Of a DNA stretch of 50,104 nucleotides, positions 22,380 to 32,400 are shown piece by piece; the first letter of the stretch is position 1; each line of letters begins with the position of its first letter. This DNA comes from Mycobacteriaceae bacterium (GTDB lineage Bacteria > Actinomycetota > Actinomycetes > Mycobacteriales > Mycobacteriaceae): contig JAIEPH010000088.1 of assembly GCA_019749805.1 (NCBI GenBank), forward strand, positions 1 to 50,104. Reading direction: 5' to 3'. The notes below the pieces were generated by a model. The model was given only the letters and a program-made list of their open reading frames with translations, was not told where the DNA came from and did not search any database. Made by a program: the position numbers and the translations under genes.

Positions 22380-24032
22380 ATGGTTTCTGTTGACCCGAGC
22401 GGGCTGGTCTCGGCAGCGCAACGGATCACCGCCGCACTGTCGGAACTGTCCGCAGCCAACCCCGAGCACCCTGCGCTGGCCGCCGACCCGGCCTCAGTGG
22501 GCGCCGCTGGCCGACTCACGACCGCGGGCACCACCTTGGCCAGCGTGCTCGCCGAACAGGCGGCGGGACTGGCGGCCACCGCCGCGCAACTGGGTAACGT
22601 CGCGGCGGGCTTCACCGCCAAGGACGCCGCCAACGCAGCCAAGATCTCCAAGCTGAGCACCAGCAGTGAGGGCACCTCGGTATCGGGCTGGGCGCCACCC
22701 TCACCGCCGGTGGCTCCCGACGCACGCCCCATCCTCGCCCCTCCACCGGCTGCCCCCGCCGAGGTGATCTCCAACGCGGTGCACTCCGGCGACGCCGCCA
22801 GCGGCGAAGCGTTCATCACCGGCTGGCGCCAGGTGGCCGGCTCGGCTCGCGACGCCTCGGCCGCGGTGCGTCTGGTCGCCGACAACCTGCCCGAAAGCTG
22901 GGACAGCCCTGTAGCCACCGACGTCGTGCGGGGCCACCTGATCAAATACGCCAACGCCTTTGAGACCTCCGGCCAGCGCGCCGACACCGTGGCCGACCAG
23001 GCCAATCGCCACGCCCAAGAAGTCACCCAGGCGCGCAGCGATATCCCCACCCCCAACGACTTCCAAGCGATGAATCACCAGCTGCAAACACTTGCTCAGG
23101 CCAACGCGCAGACCGGGGGCATGTACGCGGTGCCGCTGGCGAACGCGCTAGAGCAGAAAACACAGATGGAGGCGCAAACCGCGCAGGGGTTTGGCGGCTA
23201 CTACGCCACCACCGAGGCCACGACAGCCGGCGAGATCGACGTCGACGGTGACGGCATCCCCGATGTCCCAGCAGACGAAGCCGCGGCCGGCGCCGATGAC
23301 GGAACGGGTCTGCCTGGTGAGGCGAAACCAGGAGAACCGGGCTCGCCGGACATGGCCGGCCAGCTCGCCTCCATGCTTCCCAGCATGATCCCCACAGTCC
23401 TGGGCGCAGCCGGCGGTCTGATGGGTGGCGCGGTGTCGTCGCTGATGAAGGCACCGGAATCCGTCATTCAGGCCGGCACCCAGGCTATGGGCGCAGCCAC
23501 CCAGAGCTTGTCGGGGTTGATGCAGCCCAAGCTCGACGACATCGCGACCGAGGACATGGGTTTAGAGGACGCCCCGCTGGACGAGATGAGTGGCTTCGGC
23601 GGCGGTGGAGGTGGTGGTGCGACCTCGCCGGCCTCGGGCGGCACGCCGTCGATGCCACCGGTAACACCATCCACTGGACCAAACCCAACCCCGCCGACCC
23701 TGCCTACCGGTGGGTCGTTGCCGCCGCCGGTGACGCCCGGCCCTGGAGGGTCCGGCATGATGCCGATGGGCGGAATGCCCATGGCGCCCATGGCCGGAGG
23801 ACAAGGCGGGCCGGCCGAAGACCGCAACGGCAAGCCCAAACAGCTTGAGGGAAAACACCTTCCCCACACCGAATCGGTCACAGGCAAGGTGAGCGCCGAC
23901 CGGATCGCGGTCTCGGCAACCGCCCCCAACCGCAAGGACGACGATCCCCCTCCAAACGACGATCCACCCCAGCGCGGTAACGCTCCGCTGATCCGCCGCA
24001 TCACTACTGTCGGCCCGAAGGATGGCCCGTAG
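22380..24032 (+). CDS. EspB/PPE-like ESX substrate
   Basis: A 550-residue protein beginning MVSVDPSGLVSAAQ. The helical N-terminal part (1-85) is an EspC-like half, and residues about 145-240 hold a PPE/EspB-like helical bundle with ESWDSPVATD (an altered WxG-type turn) and long helices (GQRADTVADQANRHAQEVTQ). DVDGDGIPDVPADE at about 280-293 is a calcium-binding dockerin-like DxDxDG loop. The tail is Gly/Met/Pro-rich. In M. tuberculosis EspB is cleaved and acts outside the cell. This probably is the corresponding plasmid substrate. No ESX-type YxxxD motif was found with certainty. Confidence 0.6.
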   Translation: MVSVDPSGLVSAAQRITAALSELSAANPEHPALAADPASVGAAGRLTTAGTTLASVLAEQAAGLAATAAQLGNVAAGFTAKDAANAAKISKLSTSSEGTSVSGWAPPSPPVAPDARPILAPPPAAPAEVISNAVHSGDAASGEAFITGWRQVAGSARDASAAVRLVADNLPESWDSPVATDVVRGHLIKYANAFETSGQRADTVADQANRHAQEVTQARSDIPTPNDFQAMNHQLQTLAQANAQTGGMYAVPLANALEQKTQMEAQTAQGFGGYYATTEATTAGEIDVDGDGIPDVPADEAAAGADDGTGLPGEAKPGEPGSPDMAGQLASMLPSMIPTVLGAAGGLMGGAVSSLMKAPESVIQAGTQAMGAATQSLSGLMQPKLDDIATEDMGLEDAPLDEMSGFGGGGGGGATSPASGGTPSMPPVTPSTGPNPTPPTLPTGGSLPPPVTPGPGGSGMMPMGGMPMAPMAGGQGGPAEDRNGKPKQLEGKHLPHTESVTGKVSADRIAVSATAPNRKDDDPPPNDDPPQRGNAPLIRRITTVGPKDGP

Positions 24033-24364
24033 TGCTCGGCGGGGGCGGCTTCGACGATCTCGGCGACGCGGAAAAGGTCAAGTTCTCCGAAGCCGAGCAG
24101 GCCGCCACTCTCGAGCGCCTGGACAAGATGATCGCCCAGCTGGGCGCGCTACGCACCGAAGTTGAAGACCCCGACGGATTCGTGCGGTTCACCCTCGGCG
24201 ACGACGGCCGCCTTCTCGAACTGTTCATCCATGAGGCGGCCCGCACATCGCTGACCAACCTGGCGCTAGAGAAGAAGCTGAACGACTTGCTCGACGCGGC
24301 CAACGAAGCAATGATGCTGTCCCGCAAAGAATTTTGGGAACACTACAGCATCAACGAGGTCTGA
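24032..24364 (+). CDS. YbaB/EbfC-like small protein B
   Basis: A 110-residue protein. The GTG at 24032 shares its first base with the stop of the previous gene (1-bp overlap), so the genes are coupled. The fold-like pattern, an N-terminal helix (EAEQAATLERLDKMIAQLGA), a strand pair (VRFTLGDDGRLLELFI) and a C-terminal helix (LNDLLDAANEAMMLSRKEF), is the same YbaB/EbfC layout as the gene at 22068. Two such proteins may make a heterodimer that binds cargo or DNA. Confidence 0.6.
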   Translation: MLGGGGFDDLGDAEKVKFSEAEQAATLERLDKMIAQLGALRTEVEDPDGFVRFTLGDDGRLLELFIHEAARTSLTNLALEKKLNDLLDAANEAMMLSRKEFWEHYSINEV

Positions 24365-24787
24365 CCGCTGTCGCTCTCACCCAAAGAGCCTGCACCACAA
24401 CACATGATGGGCCACCCCAAAGGCGAGGGAGTGCCAGCCCTTCCTGTGCCGCGCACGGGAGCGCCAGGCAGACCGGGGAGGGACAGCACAAATCGAGACG
24501 GTTCGCGTTCGTGAAACGCTTTGCGGGTGAGAAAGTCTCGACGGGAAGCGGAAGGTGGAAGGGCCCGACCTAGGGTGGGAGGAGTCGGGCCCTTCCGGTT
24601 CCGACCTCGGGGGGCGCGACCGGAACACCACGAACGCTACCGCACACCCACATACCGCCCGTGCACTAAATGTCGTCTTGTCACCGACACAGAGAGTGGA
24701 TGACGGCGACGGCGCGGCCCGCGCCGACCACAGTGTCACTGCCTCGGTACAGAATCGGTAGCAAGCGCCGGAGGGGAGAGTTTAGTT
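24365..24787. other. Intergenic region with long hairpin
   Basis: No gene is supported here. It holds the hairpin at 24557-24596 and the promoter/SD (GGAGGGGAGAG before 24788) of the next gene. Confidence 0.5.
24557..24596. terminator. Long hairpin after cargo operon
   Basis: Arms 24557-24569 and 24584-24596 are perfectly complementary (13 bp) with a 14-nt loop. It is a good candidate terminator for the 19.5-24.4 kb operon. Confidence 0.6.
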
Positions 24788-25453
24788 ATGAAGCCGAATC
24801 ACCTAACTCAGGTGGTGGACCAGCTTCTACGCGAACCGCGTCCCGTGTCGGACGGTTTGGTGGAAGTCCCCGAACCGGGAGCTACACCGATCGAGGCGGC
24901 CTTCACCGGACTGTGCCTTGCAATCAATGCGGTCCTCAAAGCCGATCACGCGATACAACTCCGCGATTGGGAAGAGCGACGAGAGAAGCTATTGGACTGG
25001 CGCGCACACTTGATGGCGCATCCGATTCCCGATGCGAAGGCGGCTAGCCTGGCGATCGGGAGCGACGACATGGACGTCTCTACTGCACTGTTTGGCACCA
25101 ACCGGTGGCGCGAAATGCTTACCGCTGTCGAGGAAATGATGCAGTGGGCCGGTGAGCGAAACACTGAGTCCGCGCGGAAGAGGTCCATCGTCTCGCAGGC
25201 TTTTGGCCGCGCTGTTGGAATCCGTAGGCGGGGTGACGAACGTGTGGAAGAGATCCGGCGCAGATCCGAGAGGAAGATCAAGAAGCTCGATCCTGGCGAT
25301 GACGAGGGCCGCGAGCGGGTGATTGCGGCCGGTGAGTCTGAGGTCCAGACCGTGAGCACTGTGGCCGTGAATCGCACGAATGCCGTGATCCGTCAAAGTC
25401 CTGGAGCTGGACGAGAACCTCGCCGGCATCGACGCGCTGGAGTGGCTGCGTGA
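24788..25453 (+). CDS. Hypothetical helical protein
   Basis: A 221-residue cytoplasmic protein with an SD (GGAGGGGAGAG) upstream of its ATG. It is almost entirely helical: residues 1-60, then DWEERREKLLDWRAHL (about 58-75), then EMMQWAGERN (about 115-125), then a long basic/acidic helix (about 140-180, RRRGDERVEEIRRRSERKIK). The last 25 residues (REPRRHRRAGVAA) look unusual. The family is not recognised. It sits between two cargo-like groups but has no ESX signature. Confidence 0.55.
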   Translation: MKPNHLTQVVDQLLREPRPVSDGLVEVPEPGATPIEAAFTGLCLAINAVLKADHAIQLRDWEERREKLLDWRAHLMAHPIPDAKAASLAIGSDDMDVSTALFGTNRWREMLTAVEEMMQWAGERNTESARKRSIVSQAFGRAVGIRRRGDERVEEIRRRSERKIKKLDPGDDEGRERVIAAGESEVQTVSTVAVNRTNAVIRQSPGAGREPRRHRRAGVAA

Positions 25454-25460
25454 CCACGGC

Positions 25461-25484
25461 CTCACCTCGCTATAGCGAGGTGAG
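25461..25484. terminator. 24-bp perfect palindrome
   Basis: Arms of 12 bp (25461-25472 and 25473-25484) with a central CTATAG. It lies between the 24788 gene and the next promoter. It is either a terminator or a dyad operator. Confidence 0.5.
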
Positions 25485-25531
25485 AGGATGCCGCCGCGCC
25501 GAATTCTCGGCGGGAAGGCGCTCTTGCAGAG

Positions 25532-25570
25532 AATTTGGCGATGCCAGACCTTGCTAGTGGCGTTTACCCT
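25532..25570 (+). promoter_or_regulatory. Shared promoter, TM protein gene
   Basis: AATTTGGCG (25532-25540) in the same register as the PE promoter, then TACCCT (25565-25570), then 6 bp to the ATG at 25577. Confidence 0.5.
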
Positions 25571-25576
25571 GAATAC

Positions 25577-26236
25577 ATGACCGCGGGTGGGAAGACCGAA
25601 GCAGCATACGTGCCGCCGCCGAACGGCGGCCCTTTTGGGCCGCCACCTGGCCCTGGCCCGTCCAGCTATGCCGCACCACCACCGCCGCCAGTGTTCCTCC
25701 CGCCTCGACCGCGCCGACTGCGCACGGCACTCGCCGCAGCAGGCATCCTGCTGGCAGTGGTCCTGGCGGCATCAGCGCTGGTAGTAGCACTGACCGGCCG
25801 CACCAGCAGCGAGTCGAGCACAGCCCCCGCGCCGGCTGACAACCCAGCCGCATCGTCCGACACTGCCTCCACGGAGGTAGCTGACCGCGGTCTCTGCACA
25901 GCCATCGGACCGCTGCTGAGCGAATACAGCACCCTGGCCAACGAGTGGATCGGTCTCGGTGCACCGGGATCGCCCGCCCGGGATGCCGCTTTACCCAAGT
26001 TCATCAACGACACCGAGAGTTTCGTTGGCCGAGTAGAGACGGTGATGGACCAGCATCCCGGTGTTCAGCCTCGATTCGAGCGAACGCTGCACCGCTACCT
26101 TGATGATCTCTGGCTCTTCGCGAACAATATCGAGCCAGGGCCAGAGAGAACGTATGACGGTGCGGCCTGGACTGACAGCCTGATTGCCTACGGCGGGCCG
26201 CAATCGATTTGCGATAGCCTCGGAGCCGGCTGGTAG
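25577..26236 (+). CDS. Single-pass Pro-rich membrane protein
   Basis: A 219-residue protein. The ATG at 25577 is chosen because a TACCCT box precedes it by 6 bp; longer in-frame starts lie in the promoter. Residues 1-48 are Pro/Gly-rich and cytoplasmic (PPPNGGPFGPPPGPGPS), then a basic patch (PPRPRRLR), a membrane helix at about 52-74, and an extracytoplasmic domain (about 80-219) with cysteines near CTAIG and SICDS that might form a disulfide. It resembles mycobacterial MmpS/proline-rich anchored proteins only in architecture. Probable role: cell-envelope part of the cargo cassette. Confidence 0.6.
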   Translation: MTAGGKTEAAYVPPPNGGPFGPPPGPGPSSYAAPPPPPVFLPPRPRRLRTALAAAGILLAVVLAASALVVALTGRTSSESSTAPAPADNPAASSDTASTEVADRGLCTAIGPLLSEYSTLANEWIGLGAPGSPARDAALPKFINDTESFVGRVETVMDQHPGVQPRFERTLHRYLDDLWLFANNIEPGPERTYDGAAWTDSLIAYGGPQSICDSLGAGW

Positions 26237-26256
26237 CTGATGGAGTGGAATAGCTG

Positions 26257-28770
26257 ATGCCGGCCTCAGCTGGTGCCGCAGGGGCAGGGATGCCGAACCG
26301 GCCGTACTCGCAGCGAATTGTTGGGCCGGTTTGGCCTAGGACATCTCCGGAGTCGTGGTCGGAGACGGCGAGTGGTCTCCACCAGAAGAGCCTCGACCTG
26401 AGCGCGGCGGCGGCCGCGATCCGACGTGCCGCCGACGAGCTGGGCGCTCAGAACTCGGGACAGATGATCGACGCCATGTGCGAGCGCAGTTACCGAACGG
26501 CGCAGACGGTGATCAACCAATCGGACATGTATGGCGACATGTCGAAGGCCGTCAAGGAGACCTCCGAGCTCATTTGGCACGCCCAAGGTCGGCTCGAAGA
26601 GATCGACCGCAAGGCCCATGAGGAAATCGATCGGCTGAAACAGCAGCTTCAAGCAGCGGCGGCAACACCGCTGGGAGCTGGCGCCGCTGTCGCGGCGATC
26701 TATGCGGCGATCGAAGCCGTTGTCAGTGCGGCCGAAGTCGAAGCGCTAGCCTTCGGGACCGATTCCGCGGCATCTATCGCCGAGCAGGCAGCAAACATCG
26801 GCGGTGACTCAGCCAGTCAGTCCTCATCGAATGGGCAGATCAGCCCCGCCGATCACGTCACCGAAGATGGCGGCAGCGGAGACAACATCACACCCCTAGA
26901 CAATCCGACTGGCCCAGGATCCACAGCGCCGCAGTCACCGGCGAACGATGTCAGGGGCTGGGATGAGACTCCTAAATCACCAGGCGACGATCTATCGGGC
27001 GGGGGCTCAGAGCCTGAACATGGCGAGACACCCGGCGCCTCAGAACCTGGTCAGACGGACGGTGAAGCGGGCACGGGCTCGGGTGAGCCTGGTCAGGGAA
27101 CCCACGGCGACCCGGGCAGCGCTGCTGACCCCTTGAAGGGGAGCCCTGCTGGTGACGTAAAGGAGTGGGGTTCGTCGGCCACTCCGGCGATGACGCCGCC
27201 CATGTCACCTGTTTCATCCAGCGGGAGCGGTGGAGGATCGCCGTTGTCCTCGTTGGGTAGTGGGTTTAAGCCGCCGTCGGGTAGCGGTCTGTCTTCGGCT
27301 GGGACGGGTGGGTTGTCGCCGAGTTCGCTTACGTCGGGCAGCGGGTTGTCGTCGTCGGTGTCGCCTGCGGCGGGGGGCCTTCCGTCAGCGGGCGGGAGTG
27401 CGCCGGCGGCCGCAACGCCGACTGATTTTTCTCGCGGGTTCAATGCCGGCATGGGTGCTGGGGGCGCAGGTTCTGTGTTGCCGCCGCCGGTGGCTCCGCC
27501 GCCCTCGCAGCCGCTGAGTTCGACGCCGGGGGCTTATGGCTCGGCGGGCCCGGCGGTGTCTGCGGCGGGCGGGCCGGCGCATGTCACCTCGGCCGCTCCA
27601 GCGCCGACGAGCGCTCCCGCTGGGCATATGGGCTCGATGGGGGGTGCTCCGATGATGCCGCCGGCGGCGCCGGCGGGTCCGTTGCCTCCGTTCAATTCGG
27701 ATTTGCAGCCGCGCCAGGTCGCACCGGCGTCGGCGGGTGCGCCGGCACCTGCACCTGCCCCGGCACCGCCGGCCAGTGCTGGGCAAGCGACACCGCTTCC
27801 CCCGGGTGTGGTCGCGTCGGGTGTGGGTGCCACCGCTGCCGGCGCGGCAGCGGGGGCGCGGGCCTCGGCGCCTGATCCGCTGTTAGATCAGGCGTCGGAA
27901 CTGGTCTACGAGCTGATGCATGCCTCCCGCGTGTATGGCTGCATCGACTGGTGCGTGGGGATGTTCAAGACGTCGTCGGGTCCGCAGGCGTGGGTAGTGA
28001 GCAGCGAGGGCAGCGGCTTCATTCCCCCAGGAGTGTTCCTACCCAACTCTGCGCGCCTAATTCTCTCAGATCCTGGTCTGGATAAGGACTTTCACGCGCG
28101 GTGGTTCGGCTGGGTGAATCCCGCTCAGACGATGCTTGCGTACGGTCAGCTGTGCATGGCAAGTAACCCCAACGTTGAGTTCTGGGCGTTGGCGGTGTCG
28201 ACCGACTACGGTGGCACCGCGGCACCGGCGCGGGATGCCGGGCTGGTGCAGGTTGAGAACTGCGCTCTGGCCACGTCGCCGATCAAGGCCGAGACGCCGC
28301 CGCCCTCGTTGGACGAGACGCGAATGCATCGTCTGGAGACCATTGACCGCCCCGAGTACGCGCGCTTGACCGCCGGTGGGGTAGTGGATCGTTCGCAGTT
28401 GTGGACGTTGACGGTTGCTGCTGTGCGGACGGCGCTGGCGAGAGCCTCTGAGCTGCTTGGCTTTCAGGTTCCTCCGGTGATCCGCCAGGTCGCCACGGCG
28501 GTCGAGAATGGTGAACCGGTGTCCGATGAGCTGTGGAATGAGCTCGACCTTGCCATGCGCGCGGCGATCCTTGATAGTGCCGGGCAGCGGCCCGGCAGGG
28601 TGATCGGTGATGTTGGGCCGTCTACGTATGCGCGGTGTTTCCACAATGTGGCGCGCGCGGCCGAGCTGCTGTCGTGGTGGCGTAGCACTACCCCGGAGTA
28701 TGTCGAGATCGCTTACACCGCAAGGCATATTGCGAAAGAAGCCGAACTATGGCCCACGATGGCCGCGTGA
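26257..28770 (+). CDS. Large ESX-associated protein (Rv0029/Rv2082-like)
   Basis: An 837-residue protein. Residues 30-175 are a helical WXG/PPE-type domain (PESWSETASGLHQKSLDLSA; DMYGDMSKAVKETSEL; a coiled helix RLEEIDRKAHEEIDRLKQQL). Residues about 190-540 are a very long Gly/Ser/Pro-rich, low-complexity linker. The C-terminal domain (about 545-837) is conserved-looking: LLDQASELVYELMHASRVYG, CIDWCVGMFKTSSGPQAWVV, ARWFGWVNPAQTMLAYGQL. This layout recalls the DUF5631/DUF5632 proteins near ESX loci (from memory). It has no Sec signal. It could be an ESX-exported effector or a scaffold. Confidence 0.6.
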   Translation: MPASAGAAGAGMPNRPYSQRIVGPVWPRTSPESWSETASGLHQKSLDLSAAAAAIRRAADELGAQNSGQMIDAMCERSYRTAQTVINQSDMYGDMSKAVKETSELIWHAQGRLEEIDRKAHEEIDRLKQQLQAAAATPLGAGAAVAAIYAAIEAVVSAAEVEALAFGTDSAASIAEQAANIGGDSASQSSSNGQISPADHVTEDGGSGDNITPLDNPTGPGSTAPQSPANDVRGWDETPKSPGDDLSGGGSEPEHGETPGASEPGQTDGEAGTGSGEPGQGTHGDPGSAADPLKGSPAGDVKEWGSSATPAMTPPMSPVSSSGSGGGSPLSSLGSGFKPPSGSGLSSAGTGGLSPSSLTSGSGLSSSVSPAAGGLPSAGGSAPAAATPTDFSRGFNAGMGAGGAGSVLPPPVAPPPSQPLSSTPGAYGSAGPAVSAAGGPAHVTSAAPAPTSAPAGHMGSMGGAPMMPPAAPAGPLPPFNSDLQPRQVAPASAGAPAPAPAPAPPASAGQATPLPPGVVASGVGATAAGAAAGARASAPDPLLDQASELVYELMHASRVYGCIDWCVGMFKTSSGPQAWVVSSEGSGFIPPGVFLPNSARLILSDPGLDKDFHARWFGWVNPAQTMLAYGQLCMASNPNVEFWALAVSTDYGGTAAPARDAGLVQVENCALATSPIKAETPPPSLDETRMHRLETIDRPEYARLTAGGVVDRSQLWTLTVAAVRTALARASELLGFQVPPVIRQVATAVENGEPVSDELWNELDLAMRAAILDSAGQRPGRVIGDVGPSTYARCFHNVARAAELLSWWRSTTPEYVEIAYTARHIAKEAELWPTMAA

Positions 28771-28783
28771 GGAGAGTTGACTG

Positions 28784-29335
28784 ATGCCAGCAGCCTCAGG
28801 GAGTGCTAAGCCGATCGAGGTCTTACCCGCGGCGGTGACGGGGACCGCTCAGTCGATCGCCGGTGAGGTGACGGGGGCCGCCCAACCCGGTCCGGTTCCT
28901 ATGCCTGCGGCGGGCTCGCCGATCGACGTGGCCGCCAACGCCGTGGCGGTTGCGGTGGCCAAGAATGTTGCGCACGCCTCGGCGACGCTGGCGCCTGAAC
29001 CTATTGAAGGGGTTCAGAAGGCTGAGACCGCGACGACCGAGTTCAGGGCGCAGGACACCGAGAGTGCGGCCGACATCAAATCGGTTTCCCAGACCATGCA
29101 GCCACCGCCGCCCCCTGGTGCCAGCGGCGGTGGCACCCCGAGTACCCGGATGGTCAGCAATAGTGGCGCTGAGGGTTGGCATTGGGAATACGACGATAAC
29201 GGGTTGATGATCAGGGTCGACGACGTCGAGCCGATCGACCCGGGCGGCGCGGCCGGCGGTGGGTTCGGCGGGCTTGCGCCGGTCAGCAACACCGGCTCTT
29301 CCGCGGGTGTGTCAGGACCGGTCAGAACGGTCTGA
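28784..29335 (+). CDS. Small Ala/Pro-rich cargo-like protein
   Basis: A 183-residue protein from an ATG preceded by GGAGAG, 13 bp after the large gene, so co-transcribed. The first 105 residues are Ala-rich helix (AANAVAVAVAKNVAHASATL; EFRAQDTESAADIKSVSQTM) and the last 75 are Pro/Gly/Ser with a GWHWEYDDNGLMIRVDDV segment. Such helix plus tail layout is typical of ESX substrates, and the pair with the preceding gene may form a substrate complex. No family recognised. Confidence 0.55.
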   Translation: MPAASGSAKPIEVLPAAVTGTAQSIAGEVTGAAQPGPVPMPAAGSPIDVAANAVAVAVAKNVAHASATLAPEPIEGVQKAETATTEFRAQDTESAADIKSVSQTMQPPPPPGASGGGTPSTRMVSNSGAEGWHWEYDDNGLMIRVDDVEPIDPGGAAGGGFGGLAPVSNTGSSAGVSGPVRTV

Positions 29336-29390
29336 GTGGACGTTGGTTGGCGTTGTCAACGGCCCTGATGGGTCAGTTGTCGGGGGGTCC

Positions 29391-29430
29391 TAAATTGGTG
29401 CCGATATGGGGTGCTGGGCGGGGTTAGGGT
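29391..29430 (+). promoter_or_regulatory. Shared promoter, eccC
   Basis: TAAATTGGTGCCGAT (29391-29405), exactly 19 bp, TAGGGT (29425-29430), 7 bp, GTG. Confidence 0.65.
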
Positions 29431-29437
29431 TGCTTTC

Positions 29438-32400
29438 GTGACGACTCATCCTTTCAGGCGGCCTGGTCCGATCGCGCGCCCGCCGGCCACGGCCGGCGGC
29501 AAGATCGCGATTGACCCACCTATTCCGGCGCCCATCCCGCCGCCGCGCAGCGTGTGGGGGATCGTGTTGCCGATCGCCCTCATTGTGGGTGTGGTCGGGT
29601 TCATCGTCGCGATGTACATGTCCGGAATGCGCAGCTTCGCATCGGGTTTCGGCATTTTCGGCATCATGATGCTGATCGGTATGGCCGGCATGCTTTTCCG
29701 CGGCCGCGGTGCCGCGCAGAAGATGTCGTGGGGTGAGCTTCGGCAGTACCGCGCCAACTATTTCGCCCGCCAGGATGATGTGCGCGATGAAATCGGGGTG
29801 CAGCGCCGCGCCCAGTTCGAGCACCGCGAGCATTTCCATTGGGATCCTGAGAAGCTCGTCGCCGCGGTGGGCACGGAGCGGATGTGGGAACGCTCGCCGG
29901 GGTCTGATCCGGCGACCGATGTGTTCGGCGAGGTCCGGGTGGGCGTCGGCAAGGTGAAGCTTGCGATGCAGATCGAGAAGCCGAAGATCCCCGAGGCGTC
30001 ACAGATCGAGCCCGCTACCGGGCATGCGCTGCGGAAGTTCCTGCTGGAGCAGGAATACATCGATGACATGGCCAAGGTGATTTGGCTGCCGCGTTTCGCC
30101 GGAGTGTCGATTGTCGGTGACATGGATCAGGCTCGGGCCTTGTTGCGGGCGATGATGTGTCAGCTGGCCGCGTTCCACAGCCCTGCCGATCTACAGATCT
30201 TGGTGGTCAGCGATGCACCGTCGGTCTGGGATTGGACGAAGTGGCTGCCGCATATGCAGCATCAGAGCAAGCGCGACGGCTGCGGTGAGCGCCGGTTGCT
30301 GTTTTCCTCGCCGGCAGGGCTGGAGGAGTTCTTCGACGATGCCGAGCTGCCGCGCAGCGAGTGGGCGCCACCGGTGGGCGGTCTGCACGGCACCGCGAAC
30401 ACCGTTTTGCCGTTTCGGGTGATCATCGACGACAACTGCGGGACCCCGGAGGATTGGGCCGGTCTGACCGGTAGCGCCGGGTATGCCGGCACGTGCTTTG
30501 TGCGGCTGGCGCCCTCGGTGCCGCCGCCGTCGCCGCAGGATGCGTTCGGCACGAAAAGCTGGATCGGGTTTTCCCCGGAGACGACCTATCGCCTCGTCGC
30601 CGGCGCTCTGCGTAAACGGATGCCCGCCGAGGACCTCACGCCGGTCAGCGGTGTGCAGCATCTGTCCTCTGACGAGCTCGACGACGCCTTTTACGCCACG
30701 GCCGACCAGATGTCGGTGACTGCGGCCGAGCGGTTCGCTCGAGCGATGGCCCGCCACCGCGCCGCGGGCGGTGTCACTGCCACGGTCAGTGAGAACACTC
30801 AGCAGCGCACTTTGCTCGACGCGCTGGGAGTGCGCGATCCGCGCAACTTGGACGTGGACCGGTTGTGGTCACCACGGCGCAGCCAGGGACAGGATTGGAT
30901 GCGGTTTCCGGTGGGCTTGGATGAGAGCGGCCAGGTTGTGGAACTGGATCTGAAGGAGGGCAGCCAGCAGGGCATGGGTATGCACTCGCTGTTCATCGGC
31001 ACGACCGGCGCCGGAAAGTCCGAGGGCATCATCACCGAAGTCGCGTCGATGGCTTTGACCCATTCGCCCGAGGTCGCCAACGTGGTGTTCTTCGACTTCA
31101 AGCTCAAGTCTGCGGCCGGCGTGCTGGAACAGTTCCCGCATGTGGTTGCCAGCGTCAGCAACCTCGCCGATGAGCGCCACCTGGTGGGGCGCATGTACGA
31201 GGCCCTGGAGGGCGAACTGGATCGGCGCGGCGCGTTGTGCAACGCCGCGGGGCCCGACGTGGTGGACCTGACGGTCTACAACCAGCGGCGGCTGACTGAT
31301 CCGTCGCTGCCGCCGGTGCCGGTGCTGTGGGTCATCGCCGACGAATACCAGGAGCTGCTCAGCGACAAGGACTGGGGCGATAAGTTCCGCAGTCTGTTTT
31401 GGCGCATTATGCGCCAGGGCCGCGCTTACCACATGTTCCTGCAGTTGGTCGGTCAGACCGTCGACACCCAGAAGCTGCGCGACATCCGCAAATTGCTGGG
31501 CTTCACCATCGCCGGCCGCACTGGCACCGAGGAAGATTCCCGCGAGGCGCTCGGTGTGGGTATCGCCGCGAAAATCGACGAAAAGGGCGCGGAGGGAACG
31601 GCATATCTACGGGTAGCGCAACGCCAGCCCCGCCAGTTCCGCTTCTTCTATTCCTCGGCCGACTTCGTGCCGCAGTCCGGGCCGGATGACAGTCGGCCGC
31701 TGGAGGCCGGCACCTGGTTTGAGCCCCGCCCGTTCACCGCCGAAGAGGCGCCCGACATTGATGGCCTGCTCGCCGAGCCGGTCGAGCAGGACACCGCGGC
31801 ACCTGTTCGGGTGCCCGAAGAAACGAGTGTGAAGATCATCGACGCGGTGATCGGCTCGCTTCAGGCAACCGGGGCCGCCCCGCCGCGCGAGATGTGGCTC
31901 CCGCCTCTGGGTGTTCCGCCGGCCGCCGATGACTTGGTGGCCCGCCTACGCGGTGGCAAGCCGTGGGATGTCGATTACGGTCAGAATCCGGGTCTGGTGC
32001 TGCCGGTGGCGCTGGAGGACCGCCCCCGCGAACACCGCCAAGATGTGTGCTATCTCAATCTGCTGGAAAGCAACGTGCTCATCGTCGGCGCCCCGCGGAT
32101 GGGCCACACCAACGCGGTGATGACGATGATTACCGCGGGTGCGCTGATGTACCGGCCCGAGCGGGTGCAGTTCTACTGCATCGCCGCCAGTGGCCCGCAA
32201 TTGGACAGGTTGAAGGACCTTCCGCACGTGGCAGGGGTGGCAGCGCTGCACGACACCGAGGGCGTCACCCGCCTGCTGGCCACCGTGCGCGGCATCGTCG
32301 AGGAGCGTGAACGACTTTTCGCGGCCCACGGTTTGGACATGGAACAGGTCCGCGAAGCCAAGTTCGGCCCCAACCCGACCGACATCGGCGTATCGGGCGG

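Noticed and set aside
24570..24576. TAGGGT box inside the 24557-24596 hairpin
   Set aside because: It resembles the regulon -10, but no core motif exists at the required distance upstream, so it is treated as part of the terminator loop.
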